From contig JAKSYS010000438.1 of assembly GCA_022925895.1 (NCBI GenBank), forward strand, positions 1-52,518: a stretch of 52,518 bases of DNA. The letters run 5' to 3'. This document shows, in pieces, positions 22,621 through 32,104 of this stretch. How positions within the stretch are numbered: position 1 is the first letter of the stretch; the number at the start of each line of letters is the position of its first letter. This DNA is from Fragilaria crotonensis (taxonomy: Eukaryota; Bacillariophyta; Fragilariophyceae; Fragilariales; Fragilariaceae). The notes below the pieces were generated by a model. That model did not search any database. It saw nothing but the letters and a program-made list of their open reading frames with translations, and was not told where the DNA came from. Made by a program: the position numbers and the translations under genes.

Positions 22621-23340
22621 GTGACACGCAGGCCACAGTTGTACGTGCCATGGCTGCACGCGCAACGTTTCGACTCTTCGACCTTTAGTGTGATCGACAC
22701 GTCGGTGATGGAGTCACGAACTGACCTTGACTCTCACGCCGATCAATGTGCGATCGGCCGTAATGCCTTATTAGTGCACGATTATGATCGACCGATAAAC
22801 GTCTCGGGGTACGACCCAAATGGTCCGGTAGCTAAAGACCTACGAACGGTCTCCGGAGCACTCGCATACGATGACGCTGTGACAGGGCGAACCGTCATCT
22901 TAATTGTGCATCAGGCTATTTATATCCCCGACTTATCACACAATTTACTCTCTACGATGCAGCTCCGACTGAATGACGTCAAGGTTAACGATGTTCCACG
23001 TTTCTTGACTGACCAACCTACTGAGCTTACGCATTCGTTGGTAATTCCGATCGAACAATCGGACACACCGTACGTCATACCATTATCGATCATCGGGGTA
23101 GCCTCGTCGTTTCCAACCCGCAAACCGACACGCGAGGAATATGATCAACTGCCCCACATTATTCTCACGAGCGAGGCACCCGACTACGACCCGCACGATC
23201 CCGTTTATGCCGAACAGGAAGACGCTCTCCTCAAATATGTATCGGACACAGGGGACCGAATTGGGGTAGAACCCCCTCCCACTGGCCAACCGCCTCTGTG
23301 TAGTGTCCAACACATCTTTGATGGGAAGACGCGTTAACTC
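22621..23340 (+). pseudogene. Copia-2 protease region
   Basis: An open frame of 238 codons with the protease core DLDSHADQCAIGRN near 22725-22765 and the second signature YIPDLSHNLLSTMQL near 22921-22960. Copia proteases usually have DSGA or DTGA, so DSHA is a divergent active site; I recall the same form in related diatom and oomycete elements, which I could not check. The frame is open but has no native start and is cut off from gag and integrase by frame changes. Confidence 0.65.
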
Positions 23341-25043
23341 CGAACTCGACGGCGTTGGGATATCACTCTATGGCATTTCTGTTGTGTTTGACGATGACGC
23401 ATTATCAGGAACTCTCACATCAGGAATTGCAATACGGACCGTGAGAGCTTCTTCACCTGGGAGGCAATTCGATGCTGAACAGATTGCGAGGAATTGGGGA
23501 ATTGACATGAACGCGGCACGTCGAACCGTGAAGGCGACAACGCAACGCGGTATTCGAACATTGCTCCACCCGAGCCTAACTCGGAGGTTCAGGACAAACG
23601 ACCGACAATTGCGATATCGGAGGCTCCCGATCGACTGTTTTACCGACACCCTCGAGTCGAACACCGTAAGCTCGAGGAATAACAAGTATGCTCAGATCTT
23701 CGCAACTCCGGATGGTTGGACCCGAGCGTATCCCATGCGTAAGAAAAGCGAAGCGCACGAGGGCCTTTCATTACTCTTCCAACGTGAGGGGGGTCCCAAA
23801 CACGCTGATCATGGATAACTCCAAGGAACAACTGCTGGGTAACTTCCGTCGGAAGTGCAGAGAGGCTGGCGCAAGGGTAAAACAGACTGAACCGTACTCT
23901 CCCTGGTCGAACTCGGCTGAATCCGCGATACGTGAGCTGAAGAAAGGCGTCGGACGCCAGATGGTTCGCTCAAGGTCACCGAAGCGATTGTGGGATCACT
24001 GCCTGGAGAGGGAAGCGTACGTGCGTTCCCTCACTGCCCACGACATTTACAAACTTGATGGGCAAGTGCCGGAAACTATCGTTATGGGTAACACGGCCGA
24101 CATCTCCGCACTGGCGCTCTTCAGTTGGTATGAATGGGTGATGTTTCGCGACACAGTGGCCACGTACCCTGACGACAAAATGGTGCTAGGTAGAGACCTT
24201 GGCCCAGCAATCGATATCGGACCAGCGATGACGAGGAAGATACTCAAGGCAAACGGGCAAGTGGTTTATCGCTCTACTGTCAGGTCATTAACTCCTGACG
24301 AAATGTCAGATGAGACGATGAAGAGGGAGCGGGAAAAGTTTACCGAGTCCGTGAACAAGGCTCTTGGTGACGCGTTCAAATATGAGGACTTCGTAAATGA
24401 CCCGGAGCTCGAGGATCTCGGAACGCCGATATATGAACCATACAGCGACGGCGAGGATGACGATGGACTTCGTTTTGTTCCGGATATTGATGAGGCCGAC
24501 GACGATACGTATGATCAATATGTCGGAGCTCAAGTATCCCTGCCGATAGGAGACAAAATGATGACGGCCACCGTTCGCGGTCGCAAGCGGTCCTCGGATG
24601 GAACGCTCCGTGGGAAGGCGAATGCCAACCCGATCCTCGATACACGTACGTACGAGGTAGAGTTTCCGCACGGAGAAAAGACTGAGGTTGCTGCCAACAT
24701 CATCGCGCAGAACATGTACTCGCAATGTGACTCCGAGGGCAATCAATATCTACTGCTATCGGGCATCGTCGACCATCGGAAAGATGCTTCTGCGATTGCG
24801 AAGTCCGATATGTGGATCACTCGGGGTTCGAATCGTCGAATGCGACAGACGACAAAGGGCTGGCGCTTATGTATAGAGTGGAAGGATGGTACGACCTCGT
24901 GGGAGCGTTTAGCCGACGTGAAGGAATCGAATCCAATCGAAGTTGCCGAATATGCGGTGGCCCATGGAATTGACTCTGAGGCTGCGTTTGCATGGTGGGT
25001 TCCTATACCCTTAGGCGTCGGAACCGTATCATTGCCGCGGTGA
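23303..25043 (+). pseudogene. Copia-2 integrase region
   Basis: Integrase begins in the frame 23303-23818 (AEQIARNWGIDMNAARRTVK, DCFTDTLE with the first Asp). After a shift near 23688-23760 it continues in the frame 23688-25043: VPNTLIMDNSKEQL with the second Asp and SPWSNSAESAIRELKKGVG with the Glu. The C-terminal part (ETIVMGNTADISALALFSWY) is followed by a linker to RT. The D-D-E set is complete but divided between two frames. Confidence 0.75.
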
Positions 25044-26781
25044 ACAAGCGCTACCACAAACGAACACACAAGTTTGGGATCGAAGTTCCCAAGACGTATG
25101 AAGATTGCATCCGTATCGACAGAGAGAATGGAAACACACTCTGGCAAGATGCGGTTCGTAAGGAAATGTCAAAGGTCCGGGTGGCGTTTGAAATCCTGGA
25201 GGAAGGGAAGGACCCGCCGCCGACGTTTCAAGAGATGCGTTGCCACCTAGTATTTGATGTGAAGATGGAAGATTTCAGCGCAAGGCACGACTTGTTGCAG
25301 GCGGGCACATGACGGTACCGCCGTCGGCAACAGTGACATATGCCAGCGTCGTATCTCGTGAATCGGTACGGATTGCACTGACCCTTGCTGCGCTGAATGA
25401 CTTAGAAGTCAAAACCGCAGATATTGAAAATGCATATCTCACCGCACCAGTTGGGGAAAGGATTTGGTGCAAATTGGGGCCAGAATTTGGACAGGACGCT
25501 GGTAAGCGTGCAATCATCGTCCGCGCGCTCTACGGACTAAAATCCGCGGGCGCGTCATTCAGGAACCATCTCGCGGATTGTATGAGGCACCTCGGATGGG
25601 AACCGTGCAAGGCGGACCATGATTTGTGGATAAAACCAGAGGTTCGGAAAGAGGATAACTACCGCTACTATGCCTACTGTTTACTCTATGTGGATGACAT
25701 ACTGGTTGTCCATCACGACGGACTCAAGGCCTTAAGGGAGATTGACTACTTCTTTAAAACGAAGGCTGGGTCGATGCGAGATCCAGAGTATTATCTTGGG
25801 GCAAAGTTGCGACCGGTGACGTTACAGAATGGAGTGGTTGCGTGGGGCATGAGCTCTAGCAAGTACATCCAGGCCGCGGTTGCTAACGTCAAGGCATTTC
25901 ACGCGAGACACTTTCCGACACGTAAATGGGCAAAGCGATCATCCGGCCCGTTCCCGCTGAATTATGCACCCGAGTTGGACGTGACACCAGAGCTATCGTC
26001 TGAACAGGCTTCGTTTTATCAGTCGCAGATCGGAGTGTTACGTTGGTGCGTCGAGTTGGGCCGAGTCGATATTATAACGGAAGTGTCGGAACTTGCGTCG
26101 CACCTGATCATGCCACGTGACGGGCACCTTGAAGCTGTGTTTCATTTGTTCAACCACCTTGAAAAGAAGCATAATGCTAGGATTGTCTTCGATCCGACGT
26201 ATCCGGACATCGATCGTTCAGCCTTCAAGGAATGTGACTGGAAATCGTTTTATGGGAATGTGACGGAAGCAATCCCACCTAATGCACCACCGCCACGAGG
26301 CAAAGATGTGGATATTCGACTATTTGTCGATTCGGATCATGCGAATGATCAACGTACTCGACGTTCGAGGACTGGGTTCCTAATATACCTCAACATGTCG
26401 CCGATAATTTGGCACTCGAAGAAGCAGGCAACGATTGAAACCAGTGTGTTTGGTGCCGAATTCGTCGCGATGAAACACGGCATGGAAGCTTTGAGGGGAC
26501 TCCGGTACAAATTACGAATGATGGGTGTACCGATTGACGGTCCATCTATGATTTACGGTGACAATATGTCAGTCATACATAATACACAACGTCCAGAGTC
26601 TACATTGAAGAAAAAGTCAAACTCTGTGTGTTATCACGCCGTGCGTGAGGCTGTCGCGATGGGCGAATGTATCACCGCTCACATCTCGACACACGATAAT
26701 CCCGCTGATCTATGTACTAAGATTATCCCGTGGACAGAAGAGAGATCATTTGGTTGGTCTCATCTTATACGATATTACTGA
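24992..26781 (+). pseudogene. Copia-2 reverse transcriptase and RNase H
   Basis: The RT N-terminus is in the frame 24992-25312 (EDCIRIDRENGNTLWQDAV). The intact 490-codon frame 25309-26781 holds IENAYLTAPVGERIWCKLG, ALYGLKSAGASFRNHLAD, the catalytic LLYVDDILVV, and RNase H with FVDSDHANDQRTRRSRTGFL, HSKKQATIETSVFGAEFVA and YGDNMSVI, ending PADLCTKIIP. A one-frame shift near 25290-25310 splits RT from its first strand. This is the best-preserved part of the element. Confidence 0.82.
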
Positions 26782-26931
26782 TCACGCTTGATGTTCCCCT
26801 CCGATGAGGTCCGAAGGTTATTAAGGGTTCCCTTGCATGCCCATGCGGTGTTTGCTAAATCTCGGCGTTCAGATCATCGTCTACTCCGGCGACCTAACAT
26901 GTCCAACGTGCCCATCTTAGGTCGAGGGGAC

Positions 26932-27062
26932 TGACAAAAGGTAGACGGTCTAGTACAGTACACAATAGCCAGTAGTACAGTAAGGCCGTGGAGTACACAT
27001 GGGCTCACAACTCTAACTCGTCCGTTATAGTTCGTCTATCGTTGTTTGCTGTACTTAACTCA
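26932..27062 (+). repeat. Copia-2 3' LTR
   Basis: 131 bp identical to 20459-20589, preceded by GAGGGGA and followed by CGAC. It ends 276 bp before the ATG of the next gene (27339). Confidence 0.9.
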
Positions 27063-27160
27063 CGACCACATCTCCAAGGACCGACAAACAACAACCAGCA
27101 AGGACGGAGCATCAGACCAACAACGCCGACGCGGGTAAAAGTAGACGTCAAAACACACGC

Positions 27161-27195
27161 CAAGCACCAAGCACCAAGCACCAAGCACCAAGCAC
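27161..27195. repeat. Five tandem CAAGCAC repeats
   Basis: Five perfect head-to-tail copies of the 7-bp unit CAAGCAC lie between the copia-2 3' LTR and the next gene, about 145 bp before its ATG. They are probably part of the untranslated leader or promoter of that gene. Confidence 0.85.
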
Positions 27196-27338
27196 GTCAT
27201 CGCTTCATCGCTTCAATCGTCAGCAGGATCGTGATACTTGCAACCTCTTATACACGCTGTAATCTGCACTCTTTCCAGAGAGTGGCATCTTTGCGTCTCC
27301 TTGTATTCTCTGACACTCTGCATCTTTATAATCATTTG

Positions 27339-28391
27339 ATGAGGTTCCAATTGTTGGCGCGCATTGGTAAAAAGATTGGCAGCGACTCGTATGTACTCCT
27401 GTCGAAATTGCTGTCTGTTCACTTGTCATCTGTCAACAATAACTTCAACAACAGTAATCAACAGTCGTTAGCTAATTCGTCACGCGATATCTTGCTCCGC
27501 GAGGCCCAAGAGTCCAATAACACGGTTGCCATCTCGTACCTGAAAGTTGAAAAGGAATTAAATCTCATGCGCTATCATGGCTTTATGGGATATCTTCGTC
27601 AATCCAGTTGGTTACAGTTGCCACAACAGTGGTCACGTCAACTTCGGGGACTTGGACCACCACTGGTATCATCGACATTTGAGCCACAACAACAACAACA
27701 TCAGCAACAACAAAGGTCGTCATCAACCATGGCTCGAGTAGCCTTTATGATTACTGCGGCACAACGCTCGGCACTAGTCAACAAACTGGGGTACACTGCG
27801 CATCAAATCAAACAACTTACTCCCTTGGAGGCAACCATAATATTGGAACACAGCATCCAACCTATTGAAATGGAGTCGCGACTCAAGACTCTGGTCCAAG
27901 AATACCATGCGTCGTTGTTGGTGACGGCGTCAGCAACTTCCATACAGCAGTTGTCCACGACGGTTCCGCCATCCTCAGATGCGCCAGCTCCACCAGAAGA
28001 GAAACAGGACAGCACGAGTGACACGGATTCGCTGCATCCGCAGCTTTCTCCTCTTCCAGAACCTCAATCTGATGAGGAAGCGGATGGAACCAAGCTACTA
28101 CTACTACCAGCGATGCCTCCAACGGCCAGTAACGACACCACTGCTGCTGCTGCTGCTGCTTTACCGCAGAGTACAAGTGACTTGCCAACCACTCCGTTGG
28201 AAAATATTACTACAACGACACGTTTGTGGCATCAGGTTGTGGCGATATCTCCTGATGGCACAGAGGAATCCATTGGACTTTTTCCAGTCGAGTCGGAAGC
28301 CAAGGTTTGCCAGGAGACCAAGGAACATTTAGCTGCGAAGCACACACCTGATCGGAAGATTCGGTTTGAAGTTAGGACTACGCGACGATGA
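27339..28391 (+). CDS. Unknown Gln- and Ala-tract protein with a UBA-like helical segment
   Basis: 350 residues, with the first in-frame ATG at 27339. The frame is open further upstream into the LTR, but without an ATG. Residues 1-30 are basic and amphipathic (MRFQLLARIGKKIGSDSYVL) and could be an organelle-targeting segment. A Gln-rich tract around residues 108-125 precedes a conserved-looking helical segment from Met131 (AFMITAAQRSALVNKLGYTA, then LTPLEATIIL). That pattern of Gly-Tyr and Thr-Pro-x-Glu-Ala resembles UBA-like helical bundles in other diatom proteins. A Pro/Ser/acidic linker, a run of Ala and a Trp-containing C-terminus (LWHQVVAISPDGTEESIGLF) follow. Met131 at 27729 is a possible alternative start. 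A fresh LTR retroelement sits 276 bp upstream. Function unknown. Confidence 0.6.
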   Translation: MRFQLLARIGKKIGSDSYVLLSKLLSVHLSSVNNNFNNSNQQSLANSSRDILLREAQESNNTVAISYLKVEKELNLMRYHGFMGYLRQSSWLQLPQQWSRQLRGLGPPLVSSTFEPQQQQHQQQQRSSSTMARVAFMITAAQRSALVNKLGYTAHQIKQLTPLEATIILEHSIQPIEMESRLKTLVQEYHASLLVTASATSIQQLSTTVPPSSDAPAPPEEKQDSTSDTDSLHPQLSPLPEPQSDEEADGTKLLLLPAMPPTASNDTTAAAAAALPQSTSDLPTTPLENITTTTRLWHQVVAISPDGTEESIGLFPVESEAKVCQETKEHLAAKHTPDRKIRFEVRTTRR

Positions 28392-28680
28392 AATCATCCT
28401 TCACAAGTAACGCAATACTACGCACCGTCCATAGAGCACTGCATCAACTCGTCCAAGAATCTTGTCACAATTAGTGCGGAGTTTTAGATAGCATGGGGCA
28501 TCGCAGTGCCAGAAAACGATTATAACATAAGTTCTACATACAACATATGGTGACAATCGAATATTTGGCCTATTGTGTTCGGCGCTTTGGGTCTTGTGAA
28601 AGGCCAAATCAAGGACCCGACTCCGAGCTAACAGTTCTTTCGTTGCCTTATACTGCGTACTCATACACTCCGAGTACAAA

Positions 28681-30459
28681 TTACTTTTCATACACATAGG
28701 AGTTCTTTCCGTTCCGTTCATCGATTGCGGCGTCAGCTCGTCCCCGAATCTGGTCGCGATGGGCGAATGCCTTGCTTTCAATGATTCCGCCTCGGAAATC
28801 ATCCAAAAATGCTGCCTTGTCAACCTTACGGGCCTTGCGCAAATTGGCCTCCGTGATCTCACGCTGTCGATACCGAGCTCCCAGCGCTTCAGCCACCACC
28901 TCGTCGCCACCGACTCCCCATACTTCAAGGCTGTCAATATCGAAGGAAGTTTGCATGCCTCCGTTTGGCGTCTTGGGGAGCAGCAATCCATGTTGAAAGG
29001 TCATATCTTGAGATAGTGCAATGCAATTTTCAAACGTTTCCGAAATGAAAAGGCGAGGTTTGTGGACATCACCTCCGAATCCAATGCCGTGAGCCTGAGC
29101 GTCGTAGCCCCTACTTCGAGCTTCTGAGTTGCAATACATAAAGTTCGTCCCCCCGCCACTCGGTCTATAAACTGCTGTCACGGGGATCAGCTGATACAAA
29201 AAGCAGTCTGAGCTCCCGTAAAAGTCTTTTGTCTCTTTCCAAGCTGACGCTGTGAACGCTCCAAAGATGCCGCCGTTGGTGGCCCGAATGATAATGAGAG
29301 TCGGCCCGGCGTATCCAAGAAGAGAGTTTTGCAATCGATTGAACGATAGTCCATCATGAGACGACGTATAGAGGCGATACCATGAGCCACCGAGTGAAGT
29401 CGACAGGGACGCGAAACTGAAGAGAAGGGGAGACGCTGCTTCCTCGAAAAACGTACTATCCTCGGACAGTTTTGGAAAACGAAATGCCGTTCGGGACGGG
29501 GGGTATGGTTTTTCTGGAAAGAAGACTTGGAACATAAAGAAGGAAAGCGCACTTGAGAGGACTGGAAGGTTGTATTCTGCAAATTCTTGCATGTCAAGTT
29601 TTTCGACGAATCCGTTCTCCAAGTCAGGATCGTGTTCCACGTCTCCATAGGGTGATTCCCGAAGTCTCTTCAGTTTGACAAATTCCACCAAGGAGTGACA
29701 CAAGCCTTTAATTGCCGTCTGGTCTAGATTGTCGCTTGGAATCCATTGCTGCATGTCATCTCCATTTTGCGCTGCATCCAAAAATGCGGCTGCCAGGCTC
29801 AGTCTGTAGGCCAATGTTAACACCAGATTGAAGTCTGCAACCATCGGCGTTGCGCTGTTGTTTCCTTCGAAGGGAGTGGACGTTGAGGTCGATGTTGATA
29901 CCGAGTCCTTTTTGACTGCGTAGCAATCAAACAAAACTGAAAGTGCCTGCCTGCCACCTTTTCTGCCTAGATTAGAAACGCCTTGAAAGAAGCTTTCTAC
30001 CTTCCCCATCCTGTCAGAATCTGGTGAAATGTAAAAGTTTGTCTTTTCCAAGAGGTCCGAGAAACCAGGAGGAAGGATTTTGGTTTCAATGATTTGCATC
30101 AGCGTAAAGCGCTCTTGTTTGGCCTCCTCTAGCGTGGATTGCGTAACAGTTTCTGGAGAACTTCCGTTTGTGCCGTCAGATGTTGTTTGTTCTTTCCCGG
30201 CTTCTGTTCCTTGTTCTGCTTCCGATTGTTCTAAATGTACAGGTAGTCGTGGTGGCGGCAATACCGTGCACACTGACTCTACAGCCCAGTAAGTAAGAAA
30301 CGATACATTGTAGCGGCCTTCCTGCCTCTCATTCAGGAGGTGATGAAAGGAACGGTACAGTTTAAACAATTCATCGTCGCCAAATGGATATCTTCCACCA
30401 AGGTATTTGATATCAACCTGTTCTTCTGTTAATTGCGGTTTTGCGCTGGAGTTTCCCAT
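28681..30459 (-). CDS. TLDc-domain protein, probably N-myristoylated
   Basis: 592 residues from the ATG at 30459. A TTG ten codons upstream is in frame, but MGNSSAKPQ is the natural start and a good N-myristoylation signal, implying membrane attachment. Residues about 25-60 are EF-hand/helix-like (YPFGDDELFKLYRSFHHLLN). A Ser/Thr/Glu-rich linker and an all-helical middle follow. The TLDc domain spans about 335-520: SWYRLYTSSHDGLSFNRLQ, a Gly-rich LLGYAGPTLIIIRATNGGIF, SSDCFLYQL, and the closing SLEVWGVGG. TLDc proteins act in oxidative-stress protection and V-ATPase binding; animal MEAK7/TLDC1 also begins with a myristoylation signal and is the closest architecture I know. The gene is convergent with the Gln-tract gene (289 bp gap). 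A CCAAT/CRE-like motif lies about 265 bp upstream. Confidence 0.85.
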   Translation of the reverse strand: MGNSSAKPQLTEEQVDIKYLGGRYPFGDDELFKLYRSFHHLLNERQEGRYNVSFLTYWAVESVCTVLPPPRLPVHLEQSEAEQGTEAGKEQTTSDGTNGSSPETVTQSTLEEAKQERFTLMQIIETKILPPGFSDLLEKTNFYISPDSDRMGKVESFFQGVSNLGRKGGRQALSVLFDCYAVKKDSVSTSTSTSTPFEGNNSATPMVADFNLVLTLAYRLSLAAAFLDAAQNGDDMQQWIPSDNLDQTAIKGLCHSLVEFVKLKRLRESPYGDVEHDPDLENGFVEKLDMQEFAEYNLPVLSSALSFFMFQVFFPEKPYPPSRTAFRFPKLSEDSTFFEEAASPLLFSFASLSTSLGGSWYRLYTSSHDGLSFNRLQNSLLGYAGPTLIIIRATNGGIFGAFTASAWKETKDFYGSSDCFLYQLIPVTAVYRPSGGGTNFMYCNSEARSRGYDAQAHGIGFGGDVHKPRLFISETFENCIALSQDMTFQHGLLLPKTPNGGMQTSFDIDSLEVWGVGGDEVVAEALGARYRQREITEANLRKARKVDKAAFLDDFRGGIIESKAFAHRDQIRGRADAAIDERNGKNSYVYEK

Positions 30460-30674
30460 TTTGCCATAAAGTTCCTCTGAAGCTGTCAATGCCGCTGTCG
30501 TTGCTTTAAGCCTTGGACGCGCAGTTGGAATAGGAAACGTTTTCTTGATTTGCTTGTCGTACGATCACTCCGTTCCTTATATTTCTTCCCAGGCGACTGT
30601 GACCACACTGCTGCATCATTCTTCTATCATACTTTTGATTCGAAACGAAGCGGGGCGAAAAACGTTCCCAAAAC

Positions 30675-30749
30675 GGGGAATGCCTAATGCACTAAAACTT
30701 AAGGAGCAAACTAAAGCCCTAAACCAATCAGAATCCGCGGAGACGTCAT
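30675..30749 (+). repeat. 75-bp inverted repeat, left arm
   Basis: Nearly perfect reverse complement of 31653-31726, one base longer. It begins GGGGAATGCCTAATGC, contains AACTTAAGGAGCAAACTAAA and ends with a CCAAT box and an ACGTCA box. It lies upstream of the TLDc gene. The pair bounds about 1.05 kb and could be the ends of a small non-autonomous DNA element or a duplicated promoter module. Confidence 0.9.
30724..30749 (+). promoter_or_regulatory. CCAAT plus CRE-like module
   Basis: Twenty-six bases with a CCAATCAG box, a GAATCCGCGG core and a GACGTCA (CRE/bZIP-type) box. The same module recurs inverted at 31653-31678 and, with three substitutions, at 46347-46372 upstream of the GT17-like gene. 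Its repetition and box content suggest a binding site; no experiment is implied. Confidence 0.5.
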
Positions 30750-30753
30750 AGGG

Positions 30754-30780
30754 GAGAGGGGTAAAAATAGTCATCTGAGG
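30754..30780 (+). repeat. Direct repeat next to the inverted arm, copy 1
   Basis: GAGAGGGG followed by AATAGTCAT and TGAGG. The same series occurs at 31606-31637, with a longer G run. The two copies are in direct orientation although the neighbouring 75-bp arms are inverted, so the region is not a simple symmetrical transposon. Confidence 0.65.
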
Positions 30781-30999
30781 TGATCGTTATCTTATACATG
30801 CATATAAATGTATATTCAAATTGCACGCCGGCATCGCAACGCTACGTTTTCAACGTCCAGTTTTGAAATTAGATAAGGAAAATAGTACTGCACTATTAAA
30901 CTTACGTAGTCCACAGTAGGTAGAATCACGTAGAAACGGTCTTGAAAAGACTGGTACGCATCCGGATGAGCACAAAACAATTAAATTGTATTTTGCGAC

Positions 31000-31035
31000 A
31001 ATGGACCCTCAACTGTTGACAGTTGAGGGTCCATT
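31000..31035. repeat. Perfect 17-bp hairpin
   Basis: AATGGACCCTCAACTGT, a 2-base TG spacer, then its exact reverse complement. It sits in the middle of the 30675-31726 inverted-repeat unit and is followed by TCTCTTGTAG. A stem this long and perfect is unlikely by chance. It could be a hairpin terminator, a small-RNA precursor stem or a cruciform. Confidence 0.85.
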
Positions 31036-31605
31036 CTCTTGTAGTTGACCCTTTTTTAACTTTCCAATCTGTATCCTCTATTCATGTAGCAATTGTAGTC
31101 TGTCAGTTGTAGTGACCATGGAGTGAAGCTGTTTTGATTGATTTTCATCGCATTTTTTCCAAGGGTCTCACCTGACAACAACACCGGCGTACGGAAACAT
31201 GTTGTATGGCGTACTGTCGTAGTAGCATTACTCGTACTGAAGTAGTTGCATTCGTATCGATTTACTGTTTTTCATATCAATACATGTCGTGCTACTGTAG
31301 TACACACGACGACAAACTCCCGTAGACATCCAGTATCAGACGATCGTTGATTTGTCTTCGTAGTATTTCAGGAGCCGATTTGTACGAAGACACGCCAACC
31401 TGGTACAATGTATGCATACAAGTCCTTGTGTGCATACAGATTACGTATATCGTATATATCGTATGCCCATGCATTTGCATAAATGAATGTGAGTTCAAAA
31501 CTCGAATGCACATGAAGATCCTCTCTTACATGTGTCTAAGATTATGTATGTATACGAATATGCATGATCGAATTTTTCAAAGCCTCGATCGAAGTGCTTT
31601 ATTTA

Positions 31606-31637
31606 GAGAGGGGGGGGGGTGCAAATAGTCATTGAGG
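31606..31637 (+). repeat. Direct repeat with G10 run, copy 2
   Basis: Second copy of the GAGAGGGG...AATAGTCAT..TGAGG series seen at 30754-30780. It contains a run of ten G at about 31610-31619. Confidence 0.65.
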
Positions 31638-31652
31638 ACGAAACTCGAAATG

Positions 31653-31726
31653 ATGACGTCTCCGCGGATTCTGATTGGTTTAGTGTTTAGTTTGCTCCTT
31701 AAGTTTTAGTGCATTAGGCATTCCCC
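31653..31726 (-). repeat. 74-bp inverted repeat, right arm
   Basis: Reverse complement of 30675-30749 with one indel and one or two substitutions. The 8-bp word GAAAAACG follows immediately at 31727-31734 and also occurs at 30657-30664, eleven bases or so before the left arm. That would fit an 8-bp target duplication if the left end has gained about 10 bp. Confidence 0.9.
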
Positions 31727-31820
31727 GAAAAACGAGCGAGGCGTGAAGGAGATGATCCGGTAAATGACCGTTATGACTTTGGGAAACCGATGAGTCCTGA
31801 GTCCTGAGTGACTCAGGAAT

Positions 31821-31855
31821 CGTACGGGACGACTCAGGCTGAGTCGTCCCGTACG
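31821..31855. repeat. Perfect 17-bp palindromic hairpin
   Basis: CGTACGGGACGACTCAG, one central G, then the exact reverse complement. It is preceded at about 31795-31817 by a repeated GTCCTGAG and a smaller TCCTGAGT/ACTCAGGA palindrome. Confidence 0.85.
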
Positions 31856-32104
31856 GTACCTGGTACTGTGCCCGTACTTTACGGTTGGAACACATTTAAT
31901 CTGAGTATGTAGATTACTACAAGCTACAAGTACTATTGCACTACAGTACCGTATTTAGCTATCGGTAGCTGTAAGAGTAGTACCGTAGTAATTGAGAGTT
32001 AAGAGACTACGATGTCGTACGTCATACCGGTAGAGACTGCAGACCAAAGTCCTGCACTGGGTATGACGCCTGTGTCCATGGGTACCCAAGGCAGCCGGTA
32101 GGCA

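Larger units (their letters stand above)
20459..27062 (+). mobile_element. Ty1/copia LTR retrotransposon with identical LTRs, plus strand
   Basis: Two 131-bp LTRs, TGACAAAAGG...CTTAACTCA, are identical as far as I can read. CGAC flanks the element on both sides (20455-20458 and 27063-27066). A purine-rich GAGGGGA precedes the 3' LTR. Inside are gag, a DSHAD-type protease, integrase, RT with LLYVDDIL and RNase H, in copia order. The long RT-RNase H frame (25309-26781) is intact, but the upstream part changes frame at least five times. Identical LTRs point to a recent insertion. Confidence 0.92.

Noticed and set aside
26988-27338. Upstream extension of the Gln-tract gene into the LTR
   Set aside because: It begins at GTG inside the copia-2 LTR; the first ATG is at 27339.
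28401-28991. 196-codon minus-strand open frame
   Set aside because: It overlaps the end of the TLDc gene in another frame and has no recognisable domain.
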